This document shows, piece after piece, positions 1-6,892 of a stretch of DNA of 8,668 nucleotides. The notes under the pieces were generated by a model that saw only the letters and a list, made by a program, of their open reading frames with translations, had not been told where the DNA came from and did not search any database. The first letter of the stretch is position 1. Every line of letters begins with the position of its first letter. The translations under genes and the position numbers were made by a program. Source of the DNA: Bacteroidota bacterium (GTDB lineage Bacteria > Bacteroidota > Bacteroidia > Flavobacteriales_D > Crocinitomicaceae); NCBI GenBank assembly GCA_016866375.1, contig VGMK01000076.1, positions 1 through 8,668 on the forward strand, written 5' to 3'.

Positions 1-712
1 CTCCAATATCGTTGTATTCTTTACTGCCATAAATACCCATTGTGGTTATTAACCATTGATTTCTATTGAAGACCGGTTGATTTAGATTCATTGTATCCAC
101 AAGTTTTTTTTGAGGAAGATTTCTTCCATATCCTATAGAAAAATAGGGTATATTGATTCCATAATTTGGGAGCTTAACAGCCGCATTACTAAAGTGAGTC
201 ATATCAATTCCCAAACTTAAATGTTGATTTTTTACCCTGAATAGGGATTTAACTCCGATACAAATAATGCCATTAATATAAGAGCCAATTGCAATATTTT
301 GAGGAGAGTTTTGAAAACACTTCGTGGAGTAAGCAAAACCCGTGGCTAACTTGAGATTTGTTTCAAAAGACTTATATTTTATGATTGGCAATTCTGAAAA
401 CCCATAAATTCCGGTGTAGCGACCGAGTAGTTCAGTATTACCCACCGAACCATGGAAAAGTGTGGCACCAAATGTAGGGTAATCGTATGCTTTCTGATAC
501 CCGTGCTTTCCCTTTGTATGTTGAAAATAAGAAAGTTCAACAGCTTGAGCGAGGGTCTTTGGCAGATGGGTCATTGATGCGTGATGAATTGAAAGAAATC
601 CTACTTTATAGCGAAAATCAATGCCAACGTTGGGTTTTTGACCCTGGATTGCAAATGAAAAAATAAAGAACAAAAGGCAAAAAATCGAACCCGTAAAATC
701 TTTTTTACACAT
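1..712 (-). CDS. PagL-like lipid A 3-O-deacylase / acyloxyacyl hydrolase family protein (C-terminus outside window)
   Basis: The frame is open from an ATG at 712 down to base 1 (237 codons), so the 3' end lies outside the window. Residues 1-25 look like a Sec signal peptide: basic start (CKKD), hydrophobic core (IFCLLFFIFSFAI), then GQ. The mature part alternates polar and hydrophobic residues, as in an outer-membrane beta-barrel. Near residues 172-187 it has the PagL-family signature THFSN followed by PNYGIN, giving the presumed catalytic His173 and Ser175. PagL enzymes remove an ester-linked acyl chain from lipid A at the outer membrane; Bacteroidota homologues are annotated acyloxyacyl hydrolase and their substrate is mostly untested. 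Oddity: by spacing, Asn187 sits where the Pseudomonas enzyme has its catalytic Glu. The gene diverges from mazG. Family call fairly sure; activity is inference. Confidence 0.72.
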   Translation of the reverse strand, partial: MCKKDFTGSIFCLLFFIFSFAIQGQKPNVGIDFRYKVGFLSIHHASMTHLPKTLAQAVELSYFQHTKGKHGYQKAYDYPTFGATLFHGSVGNTELLGRYTGIYGFSELPIIKYKSFETNLKLATGFAYSTKCFQNSPQNIAIGSYINGIICIGVKSLFRVKNQHLSLGIDMTHFSNAAVKLPNYGINIPYFSIGYGRNLPQKKLVDTMNLNQPVFNRNQWLITTMGIYGSKEYNDIG

Positions 713-717
713 CCTAA

Positions 718-725
718 CAAAGTTA
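718..725 (-). promoter_or_regulatory. Candidate -7 element TAACTTTG for the PagL-like gene
   Basis: On the minus strand, bases 725 to 718 read TAACTTTG, an exact match to the Bacteroidota -7 consensus TAnnTTTG. It ends 5 bases before the ATG at 712, so transcription would begin almost at the start codon. No convincing -33 TTG is seen about 19 bp upstream, so this is a one-box candidate only. Confidence 0.35.
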
Positions 726-733
726 ATGAAAGT

Positions 734-747
734 GCAATTAGAATTGC
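734..747. repeat. Short perfect inverted repeat GCAATT-AG-AATTGC in a divergent promoter region
   Basis: Bases 734-739 (gcaatt) are the reverse complement of 742-747 (aattgc), with a 2-base spacer. The repeat sits between the two outward-facing -7 candidates of the PagL-like gene and mazG. It is flanked by a direct repeat gttaat at 722-727 and 748-753. An operator for a dimeric regulator is possible, but arms of 6 bp in AT-rich DNA can arise by chance. Confidence 0.25.
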
Positions 748-749
748 GT

Positions 750-757
750 TAATTTTG
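750..757 (+). promoter_or_regulatory. Candidate -7 element TAATTTTG for mazG
   Basis: Bases 750-757 read TAATTTTG, matching the Bacteroidota -7 consensus TAnnTTTG. The mazG ATG is at 765, so the expected transcription start lies within about four bases of the start codon, implying a leaderless or nearly leaderless message. No clear -33 TTG is present at the usual spacing, which lowers confidence. Confidence 0.35.
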
Positions 758-764
758 CAGAATA

Positions 765-1541
765 ATGGATGAAAGATTAATTGCGTTTGAGCGCTTATTA
801 AAAGTCATGGATGAACTCCGAGCCAAATGCCCTTGGGATATGAAACAAACATTTGAGTCTCTTCGAAATCTTACCATAGAGGAAACGTACGAACTTGCCG
901 ATGCGATAAGTGATGGAGATTTAGAAGCTATAAAAGGAGAATTGGGGGATTTATTTTTACACCTCGTTTTTTATTCTAAATTAGGTTCTGAGCAAGGTGC
1001 GTTTGATATCACATCGGTCTTGAATACAATCTGTGACAAATTAATCCAACGACATCCGCATATTTACGGAGACACCGAAGTAGCTGGTGAGGATGAAGTG
1101 AAAGCAAATTGGGAAAAATTGAAATTAAAGGAAGGGAAAATTTCAATATTAGAAGGGGTTCCGAATAGTTTACCCGCTTTAGTAAAGGCCACCCGAATTC
1201 AAGAAAAAGTGAAAGGGATTGGATTTGAATGGAAAAAAAAGGAAGACGCTTGGAAAAAAGTAGAGGAGGAGATTGATGAATTAAAGTCTGAAATTTGTCA
1301 ATTCAAGCCCAACCAAAAAAAAATAGAGGAGGAATTTGGAGATGTTTTATTTTCTTTGGTGAATTATGCGCGATACATTGGTGTTTCACCTGAAAGTGCA
1401 CTCGCCATTACCAATAAAAAATTTATGTCGAGATTTCAATTAATGGAGGAAGGTATTCGCTTGGACGGAAAAATCATTCACGAATTATCGCTCAGTGAAA
1501 TGGATGCTTATTGGAATCGCGCAAAACTAATGAAAGAATGA
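765..1541 (+). CDS. mazG: Nucleoside triphosphate pyrophosphohydrolase MazG
   Basis: The 258-residue product is close to the length of E. coli MazG (263) and has both tandem MazG domains. Domain 1 begins with the CPWD motif (residues 22-25); its Mg-binding acidic set is E39, E40, E43 and the E59-xx-D62 pair. RHPHIYGD (96-103) marks the linker side of the domain. Domain 2 repeats the pattern with E168, E169, E172 and E190-xx-D193 in EEFGDVLFSL. The family hydrolyses NTPs and dNTPs to the monophosphate and pyrophosphate in the cytoplasm, clearing aberrant nucleotides; in E. coli it also affects ppGpp levels. ATG 765 is chosen because the family N-terminus (about 20 residues before CPWD) fits it. 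Its TGA overlaps the next gene's ATG, suggesting coupled translation. All catalytic acidic positions appear intact. Confidence 0.95.
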   Translation: MDERLIAFERLLKVMDELRAKCPWDMKQTFESLRNLTIEETYELADAISDGDLEAIKGELGDLFLHLVFYSKLGSEQGAFDITSVLNTICDKLIQRHPHIYGDTEVAGEDEVKANWEKLKLKEGKISILEGVPNSLPALVKATRIQEKVKGIGFEWKKKEDAWKKVEEEIDELKSEICQFKPNQKKIEEEFGDVLFSLVNYARYIGVSPESALAITNKKFMSRFQLMEEGIRLDGKIIHELSLSEMDAYWNRAKLMKE

Positions 1542-2065
1542 CAGAAATAGAACTACTATTTATAAAATCGTTTGTGGTCGTATTAATTTTAATAATAATA
1601 AAATTAGGTGCCAATAGAGCTGTCAATAACATTCTACTGAGGATTGATTTCGACACGAAACGAAAGCGAATCACGCATAGAATCATCAACTTATTTTTGA
1701 TGTTAACCTTGACGACAGTCCTGGCTGCGATTTGGAATATTGATAGAACAGATCTAATAGTTTTTCTGACTTCCGTTGCGACAGTTTTAGGAATTGCTTT
1801 TTTCGCTCAATGGTCAATCTTGAGTAATATAACGGCGAGTTTAATATTATTTTTTAACCACCCCCTTAAGATTGGAAACTACATCCGCGTGATGGATAAA
1901 GAATTTGACGTAGAAGGTGAATTACAGGATGTTTCGTTTTTTTTCTTGTACATTAAAACAAACGAAGGAGCTTTAATAACCATCCCAACCTCTGTAGTTT
2001 TAAATAAAACAATTCAAACCAAAATTAATAATTCAAAAAAAATCAAGCAACAGGATAACAAATAA
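1538..2065 (+). CDS. Small MscS-type mechanosensitive ion channel protein
   Basis: The 175-residue membrane protein is predicted to span the membrane at about residues 5-22, 49-66 and 73-88, followed by the amphipathic pore-helix continuation (FAQWSILSNITASLILFF, 89-106). Then comes the MscS beta domain: HPLKIGNYIRV (108-118), an acidic EFDVEGELQDVSF stretch and ITIPTSVVLNKTI (147-159). MscS channels open under membrane tension to release solutes on osmotic downshock. Compared with E. coli MscS (286 residues), the large C-terminal alpha/beta vestibule is absent; the protein ends in a Lys/Asn/Gln-rich tail. Short forms of this kind occur in Bacteroidota, so it is probably not a truncation. ATG 1538 overlaps the mazG stop as ATGA and is preferred over an in-frame TTG at 1511 inside mazG. 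The 3' end overlaps the opposing HD gene by 23 bp. Confidence 0.85.
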   Translation: MTEIELLFIKSFVVVLILIIIKLGANRAVNNILLRIDFDTKRKRITHRIINLFLMLTLTTVLAAIWNIDRTDLIVFLTSVATVLGIAFFAQWSILSNITASLILFFNHPLKIGNYIRVMDKEFDVEGELQDVSFFFLYIKTNEGALITIPTSVVLNKTIQTKINNSKKIKQQDNK

Positions 2066-3284
2066 AGTATTTTTCTACCGGTTGAGCCAAGGCAGAAATA
2101 TTTAGGTTGTCTGAAGCTTCTAATAAATCTACAATTTCACCACTCTTCATCAATATGTTAATGTTCTGTCTGTGTTGATTATAGGCTTTATTCGTTAAGA
2201 TGTCTGAATAAACAAAATAATTAACCTGATCCCCGTTAAGCTTGAGCAATGATTTTACGATTTCCTTCTCTGAATTTAGCCGATCCTCACTAAACGGTTC
2301 TCTTGATATTTCAATTTTAAATAGTTTTCGATGTACAATTGCGGAGGATAACATTGACAATATTTTATCGTCATGGTATTGCCATACCTTGATAGCCCCA
2401 AGAATATCATAGTCATCCAAATCGGCAAAGTGCATAAGCACCTCTGGATTTCGAATAAAATCAGTTTCTTGAATTTCTTTTGTGAGAAAAAAAGCAAGTG
2501 CTGGGCTGGCAAAAAGAGTAACACCCTTCAACGAAAGTTCTTTTGCTCTCCTTAAAGCATGAATCAACATAAATTCTCCCGAAACTACTGTTTTATGCAA
2601 ATAAACTTGCCAATACATCAATCTTCTTGCTACAATAAATTTTTCTATTGAATAAATTCCTTTCTCCTCCAAAACTAAACTTCCATTATGAACATTCAGC
2701 ATTTCGATCAGACGATCAGCCCCTATAATTCCCTCACTAACGCCGGAATAAAAACTATCCCGGTTCAAATAGTCCAATCGATCCATGTCCAATTGACTGG
2801 ATACCAACTGGTGTAAAAAAGGTTTACCATAAGTGTTTTGAAATATTAAAAGTGCCCGCTTCATGTCGTCTCCGAATTCCTCTGACAACTTTTGTATAAA
2901 AAACCCGCTAATTTTCTCATGACTCACTCCATTCACAATGTCGTATTCCAATGCATGACTAAAAGGACCGTGACCAATGTCATGCAATAAAATTGCTAAC
3001 AAGGCTGCCCGCTCCTCTTCCAACGTAATTTCGTGGCCTTTGCGCCGAATGCCTTGAATAGCATGACTCATGAGGTGCATTGCTCCTAAAACATGATTAA
3101 AGCGTGTATGGATGGCACCTGGATACACCAAATGACTGAGACCCAATTGCATGATACGCCTGAGGCGCTGTAGATAAGGATGTTCAATTACATCAAAAAT
3201 TAATTCGTCAGGTATCGTAATAAAACCATAAACCGGATCGTTAATGATTTTCTTTTTATTGTTGCGAATTAAATTCGGGCGCAA
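2043..3284 (-). CDS. HD domain-containing phosphohydrolase (dNTPase/SAMHD1-like)
   Basis: The 413-residue protein opens with the family motif INDPVYGFITIP (14-25), then HPYLQRLRRIMQLG (35-48) and YPGAIHTRFNHVLGAMHLM. The HD metal site is His64, His101-Asp102 in LLHDIGHGPFSH (99-110), and an Asp in SSQLDMDRLDYL (162-173). This is the arrangement of dGTPase/SAMHD1-type enzymes, which hydrolyse dNTPs or other phosphoesters in the cytoplasm; the substrate of this bacterial subfamily cannot be read from sequence. No ATG, GTG or CTG lies in a suitable place. TTG at 3284-3282 is the only reasonable start: the conserved domain begins within about 15 residues, and a -7 promoter match lies 24 bases upstream. 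The C-terminus overlaps the convergent mscS-like gene by 23 bp. The gene diverges from porX. Confidence 0.88.
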   Translation of the reverse strand: MRPNLIRNNKKKIINDPVYGFITIPDELIFDVIEHPYLQRLRRIMQLGLSHLVYPGAIHTRFNHVLGAMHLMSHAIQGIRRKGHEITLEEERAALLAILLHDIGHGPFSHALEYDIVNGVSHEKISGFFIQKLSEEFGDDMKRALLIFQNTYGKPFLHQLVSSQLDMDRLDYLNRDSFYSGVSEGIIGADRLIEMLNVHNGSLVLEEKGIYSIEKFIVARRLMYWQVYLHKTVVSGEFMLIHALRRAKELSLKGVTLFASPALAFFLTKEIQETDFIRNPEVLMHFADLDDYDILGAIKVWQYHDDKILSMLSSAIVHRKLFKIEISREPFSEDRLNSEKEIVKSLLKLNGDQVNYFVYSDILTNKAYNQHRQNINILMKSGEIVDLLEASDNLNISALAQPVEKYFICYPVA

Positions 3285-3307
3285 TTGAGTAACTTTAAAA
3301 TTAGAAC

Positions 3308-3315
3308 CAAATCTA
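3308..3315 (-). promoter_or_regulatory. Candidate -7 element TAGATTTG for the HD-domain gene
   Basis: On the minus strand, bases 3315 to 3308 read TAGATTTG, an exact TAnnTTTG match. It would place the transcription start near 3303, leaving a leader of roughly 20 bases before the TTG start at 3284 and so supporting that start. No good -33 TTG is visible; the position falls inside the first codons of porX. Confidence 0.35.
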
Positions 3316-3330
3316 TTAAAAATAAAATTA

Positions 3331-4872
3331 ATGCAGGTAAAAATTCTTTGGGCAGATGACGAAATAGAACTATTAAAACCCCATTTACTCTTTCTTGAAC
3401 AGAAAGGGTATCACGTGGACCCAGTAACAAATGGTAGAGATGCTCTTGATAAAATAAAAGATTCAACTTATGACATTATTTTCCTTGATGAAAATATGCC
3501 CGGTTTATCAGGTATAGAAACTCTTTCTAGAATTAAAGAACTCTATCCATTAATCCCCGTGGTAATGATAACGAAAAGCGAAGAAGAACACATTATGGAG
3601 GAGGCCATCGGAAGTAAAATTGCGGATTACTTAATCAAACCGGTAAATCCAAATCAGATCTTATTGAGCGTAAAACGATTATTAGACCAAGGAAAATTAG
3701 TCAAAGAAAAGACAAGTTTGAATTACCAACAAGAATTTCGTCAATTAGGACTGATGTTTAACAATCGCTTGAATTCCAAAGAATGGATAGAACTATACAA
3801 GAAACTTATATTTTGGGAATTAGAACTGGATAAAAGTAAGGAGCAGGCGATGAGCGAGATTTTAGAGATGCAAAAAAAAGAGGCCAATCATGTCTTTGCT
3901 GACTTTATTCAGGATAATTACCTTGAATGGATGTCAGGAAATGCTACTCCCCTTATGATTCACCAAGTTATTAAAGAGAAAATATCACCTAAAATAGGGA
4001 AAGAAAAACTTACCGTATTGGTAATTGATAATTTACGATTTGATCAATGGAAAGTTATTGAACCCCTACTGGCAGAGTATTATTCGAAACAAACTGAGGA
4101 AATTGTTTACTCAATTCTTCCGACAGCTACACATTATGCACGCAATGCTTTTTTTTCCGGATTATTACCTGCAGAAATGGAAAAGAGATTCCCAACACTT
4201 TGGAAAAATGAGGAAGATGAAGGAGGAAAAAACCTTCACGAAAAGGAGTTCTTGGAGGCAAATCTGAAAAGACTTGGCAAAGATTGCAGATGGACCTATA
4301 CGAAAATTACCAATTTTGAATCTGGAAAAAAATTTGCCGAAAGTTTTCACCAAATTAAAGACCAAGACGTAAATTTTATAGTTTACAATTTTGTAGATAT
4401 GCTCTCACACGCGCGAAGTGAAATGGAAGTTATTAGAGAACTCGCTGAAAATGAGGCAGCTTACAGGTCCATAACTGTTTCTTGGTTAGAACACTCTCCC
4501 CTTTATGATATCATAAAAAAAGCGGCCGATGCAAAACATCATTTAATAATTACCACTGACCACGGAACAATAAAAGTCAATAATCCAGTGAAAATTATTG
4601 GTGATCGCAACTTAAATTCAAATTTACGCTACAAAACTGCACGAGGTATGAATTACAATTCAAAGGAAGTATATTCAATAAAGCAACCTAAAGATGCTCA
4701 CCTTCCAACCATTAAATTATCCGCCGAATTTGTTTTCTGTCGCGAACAAGACTTTTTCGTTTATCCAAATAATTTCAATCATTTTGTGAATTTGTACAAC
4801 AATACTTTTCAACATGGAGGAATTTCAATGGAAGAGTTATTAATTCCATACATTGAACTGCAACCAAAGTAG
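3331..4872 (+). CDS. porX: PorX-type bifunctional response regulator with PglZ (alkaline phosphatase-like) domain
   Basis: The 513-residue protein matches PorX in length and domain order. Residues 1-120 are a CheY-like receiver: acidic pocket D9/D10, phosphoacceptor D53 in FLDENMPGLSG, switch T81 and K103 in IKP. A helical linker (about 125-215) leads to a PglZ domain of the alkaline phosphatase superfamily. Likely metal and catalytic residues there are D233 (VLVIDNLRFDQW), T267 (PTATHYARNAFF), D356 and H360 (NFVDMLSHAR), D410-H411 (TTDHG) and H495 (QHGG). In Porphyromonas gingivalis PorX, partnered with PorY, is a zinc-binding phosphodiesterase required for type IX secretion. No sensor kinase or secretion gene lies in this window, which is usual since the genes are scattered. 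ATG 3331 gives the standard N-terminus. All key residues look intact. Confidence 0.93.
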   Translation: MQVKILWADDEIELLKPHLLFLEQKGYHVDPVTNGRDALDKIKDSTYDIIFLDENMPGLSGIETLSRIKELYPLIPVVMITKSEEEHIMEEAIGSKIADYLIKPVNPNQILLSVKRLLDQGKLVKEKTSLNYQQEFRQLGLMFNNRLNSKEWIELYKKLIFWELELDKSKEQAMSEILEMQKKEANHVFADFIQDNYLEWMSGNATPLMIHQVIKEKISPKIGKEKLTVLVIDNLRFDQWKVIEPLLAEYYSKQTEEIVYSILPTATHYARNAFFSGLLPAEMEKRFPTLWKNEEDEGGKNLHEKEFLEANLKRLGKDCRWTYTKITNFESGKKFAESFHQIKDQDVNFIVYNFVDMLSHARSEMEVIRELAENEAAYRSITVSWLEHSPLYDIIKKAADAKHHLIITTDHGTIKVNNPVKIIGDRNLNSNLRYKTARGMNYNSKEVYSIKQPKDAHLPTIKLSAEFVFCREQDFFVYPNNFNHFVNLYNNTFQHGGISMEELLIPYIELQPK

Positions 4873-4882
4873 GATATATTTG
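4853..4882 (+). promoter_or_regulatory. Bacteroidota-type promoter for the sufS operon
   Basis: TTG at 4853-4855 and TATATTTG at 4875-4882 match the Bacteroidota -33 (TTG) and -7 (TAnnTTTG) elements with a 19-bp spacer, the usual distance. The -33 box lies in the last codons of porX and the -7 box just after its stop. Transcription would start near 4887, giving an untranslated leader of about 37 bases before the sufS ATG at 4924. It is the best-supported promoter in the window, by pattern only. Confidence 0.6.
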
Positions 4883-4923
4883 TTACATTACAGGATGGTA
4901 AATTCTCCAAAATTTTGTGTGCT

Positions 4924-6159
4924 ATGAGTGATACTTCAAAAAAAACTTTCATCGTTAGGGAAATAAGAGAACAGTTCCCCGCCTTGAGGCAGCAAGTTTA
5001 CGGAAAGAACTTAATTTATTTTGACAACGGTGCTACGTCACAAAAACCCCAACTCGTCCTAGATGCTATAAATAAATTTTATTCAAAAGAGAATGCTAAT
5101 ATTCATCGGGGCGTTCACTTCATGAGCCAAAAAGCGACAACAGAATATGAGGAGTCGAGGAAACGAATACAACGTTTTATCAACGCAAGGAAAAGCGATG
5201 AGGTAATTTTCACAAAAGGAACAACAGATGGCATCAATCTCGTTGCCAATTCTTTTGGAGAATTATTAAAAACCGGGGATGAAATTATTATTTCAGCGAT
5301 GGAGCATCATTCCAATATCGTTCCTTGGCAGATGCTATGTATGCGAAAAGGGCTGACCCTGCGTGTGGCCCCTATAAACGAAAGAGGTGAGTTGCTTATG
5401 GAGACATTTGAACAAATGTTGACAAAAAAGACAAAGCTCGTCGCAATAACTCACATTTCCAATACGCTAGGAACGATCAATCCTATAAAAGAGATAGTTT
5501 CAAAAGCCCATGCCGTGGGAGCGAAAGTTCTGGTAGACGGTGCGCAGAGTATTCAACACCTAAAAATTGATGTGAAAGCACTGGATTGTGATTTTTATGT
5601 TTTTTCAAGTCACAAAGTTTTTGGACCAACAGGTATTGGAGTTTTGTATGGTAAAGAAAGTTTACTCGATGCTATGCCTCCGTATCAAGGCGGTGGGGAT
5701 ATGATTTCAAAGGTAACTTTCGAACGTACCACGTACAATGAACTCCCGTTCAAATTCGAGGCCGGTACACCTCATGTTGCAGGTGGTATTTGTCTAGGAA
5801 AGGCATTTGAATATTTAGAATCAATTGATTTCGATGCTGCTGAGAAACACGAGCGTTCCTTAGCCAAGTATGCGGAAGATATCTTGGATACTTTCGAAGG
5901 CTTGAGGATAATTGGTGAAGCAAAGGATAAAACCAGTGTAGTTTCATTTGCATTCAAAAACATTCATCCCTTTGATATCGGTACTCTTCTTGATAAACAA
6001 GGAATTGCAGTACGTACAGGGCATCACTGCACGCAACCACTCATGGATTTCTATAAAATTTCAGGCACTGTGCGGGCCTCTTTCGCATTTTACAATACCA
6101 TACAGGAAATCGATACCTTTGTTGAAGCACTCGAAAAGAGTCTAAATATGTTGAAGTAA
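4924..6159 (+). CDS. sufS: Cysteine desulfurase SufS (class V aminotransferase fold)
   Basis: The 411-residue product has the full SufS pattern. Near the N-terminus is YFDNGATSQKP; the PLP-stacking histidine lies in MEHHSNIVPW (H128), with D205 in VDGAQS. The PLP lysine K231 is in SSHKVFGPTG, and the catalytic C369 is in RTGHHCTQP, followed by the typical VRASFAFYNT. RTGHHC places it in the SufS/group II class rather than IscS. The enzyme takes sulfur from L-cysteine, leaving alanine, and holds it as a persulfide for Fe-S cluster assembly. ATG 4924 gives the usual N-terminus (MSDTSKK before IREQFPAL) and is preferred over a TTG at 4915. Its stop overlaps the sufE ATG by one base, so the two are probably co-translated. 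sufBCD are not adjacent. Identification is secure. Confidence 0.96.
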   Translation: MSDTSKKTFIVREIREQFPALRQQVYGKNLIYFDNGATSQKPQLVLDAINKFYSKENANIHRGVHFMSQKATTEYEESRKRIQRFINARKSDEVIFTKGTTDGINLVANSFGELLKTGDEIIISAMEHHSNIVPWQMLCMRKGLTLRVAPINERGELLMETFEQMLTKKTKLVAITHISNTLGTINPIKEIVSKAHAVGAKVLVDGAQSIQHLKIDVKALDCDFYVFSSHKVFGPTGIGVLYGKESLLDAMPPYQGGGDMISKVTFERTTYNELPFKFEAGTPHVAGGICLGKAFEYLESIDFDAAEKHERSLAKYAEDILDTFEGLRIIGEAKDKTSVVSFAFKNIHPFDIGTLLDKQGIAVRTGHHCTQPLMDFYKISGTVRASFAFYNTIQEIDTFVEALEKSLNMLK

Positions 6160-6578
6160 TGGAAATGATTAAGCAAAGAGAAGAGGAAATCGTTGCGGAG
6201 TTTGAATTGTTTGACAATTGGATGGAAAAGTACGAATACATCATTGAACTGGGAAAAGAATTACCCCTGCTTCCTGAAAGCGAAAAATCTGACGAATTAT
6301 TAATTGAGGGGTGTCAATCACGAGTATGGTTGAAGACATCAGGAGATTACCGATTAATCGAATTTCATGCAAGCGCAGATGCCATTATTACCAAAGGAAT
6401 AATTGCCCTTTTAATTCGATTAGTGAATAAAATTCAGCCCCAAGACCTAGTGGCATACGACTTTGCTGTAGTCCATAAAATTGGACTAGAAGAACATCTA
6501 TCTCCAACGCGTTCAAATGGATTAAATGGTATGATAAAACGCCTTAAAAATGAGGCTTTGAAACAATGCAAAGCATGA
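6159..6578 (+). CDS. sufE: SufE sulfur-acceptor protein
   Basis: The 139-residue protein matches SufE in size (E. coli 138). It carries the signature ELPLLPESEKSDELLIEGCQSRVWL with the sulfur-accepting Cys52, equivalent to E. coli Cys51. Later conserved parts include FHASADAIITKGIIALL (69-85) and the SPTRSNGLNGMI stretch (115-126). SufE receives persulfide sulfur from SufS Cys369, stimulates the desulfurase and hands the sulfur to the SufBCD scaffold in the cytosol. The ATG at 6159 shares a base with the sufS stop (TAATG); a second ATG at 6165 would shorten the protein by two residues. Placement directly after sufS, and the overlap with the next gene, indicate one operon driven from the promoter upstream of sufS. 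Confidence 0.95.
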   Translation: MEMIKQREEEIVAEFELFDNWMEKYEYIIELGKELPLLPESEKSDELLIEGCQSRVWLKTSGDYRLIEFHASADAIITKGIIALLIRLVNKIQPQDLVAYDFAVVHKIGLEEHLSPTRSNGLNGMIKRLKNEALKQCKA

Positions 6579-6883
6579 ATATGGATCTTGAAAATAAAAT
6601 CGTAAATATGTTAAAATCAATTTATGATCCTGAGATTCCTGTTGATATTTACGAATTAGGCCTAATCTATGAAGTTCGCATAAATCAAACGAATGATGTG
6701 GCAATTGATATGACCTTAACATCTCCAAATTGTCCTGTGGCTGACACACTTCCGAAGGAGGTTGAAGAAAAGGTAAAATCCATTGAAGAGGTTAATGATG
6801 CAAAGGTTCACATTGTTTTCGATCCGCCATGGAGTAAAGATATGATGAGTGAAGAAGCCAAATTAGAACTTGGATTTCTTTAA
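6575..6883 (+). CDS. SufT-like SUF-associated Fe-S assembly protein (MIP18/DUF59 family)
   Basis: This is a single-domain MIP18/DUF59 protein of 102 residues counted from the ATG at 6575. The family core is DPEIPVDIYELGLIY (18-32), MTLTSPNCPVADTLP (46-60, with the conserved Cys53) and FDPPWSKDMMSEEAKLELG (82-100). Relatives (SufT, PaaD and eukaryotic MIP18/CIAO2) act late in Fe-S cluster maturation or delivery; in Bacteroidota this member typically follows sufSE. The exact biochemical step is not settled. Three in-frame ATGs are possible (6566, 6575, 6581). I chose 6575 because it overlaps the sufE stop as ATGA, the same coupling seen at mazG/mscS; 6566 would add three residues. Family and operon membership are firm; the start is uncertain by a few codons. 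Confidence 0.9.
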   Translation: MNMDLENKIVNMLKSIYDPEIPVDIYELGLIYEVRINQTNDVAIDMTLTSPNCPVADTLPKEVEEKVKSIEEVNDAKVHIVFDPPWSKDMMSEEAKLELGFL

Positions 6884-6892
6884 TCCCAAGTA

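Noticed and set aside
1313..1324. Long A-run in mazG as a possible frameshift site
   Set aside because: The reading frame continues through the second MazG domain with all catalytic acids in place, so no frameshift is needed.
1511..1537. Upstream TTG start for the mscS-like gene at 1511
   Set aside because: It lies inside mazG and adds nine polar residues before the first membrane helix; the ATG at 1538 overlaps the mazG stop as ATGA and fits the family better.
2276..2555. Small open frames on both strands within the HD-domain gene
   Set aside because: They lie in other frames of a gene with a conserved, continuous protein and show no domain of their own.
3290..3297. TAACTTTA as a -7 element for porX
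   Set aside because: It misses the final G of TAnnTTTG and the nearest upstream TTG gives a spacer of about 25 bp, too long to support.
4915..4923. TTG start for sufS at 4915
   Set aside because: It would add only three residues before an ATG that gives the normal SufS N-terminus.
5750..5963. Minus-strand open frames opposite sufS
   Set aside because: They are short, overlap each other and oppose a clearly conserved gene; no recognisable motif or start context.
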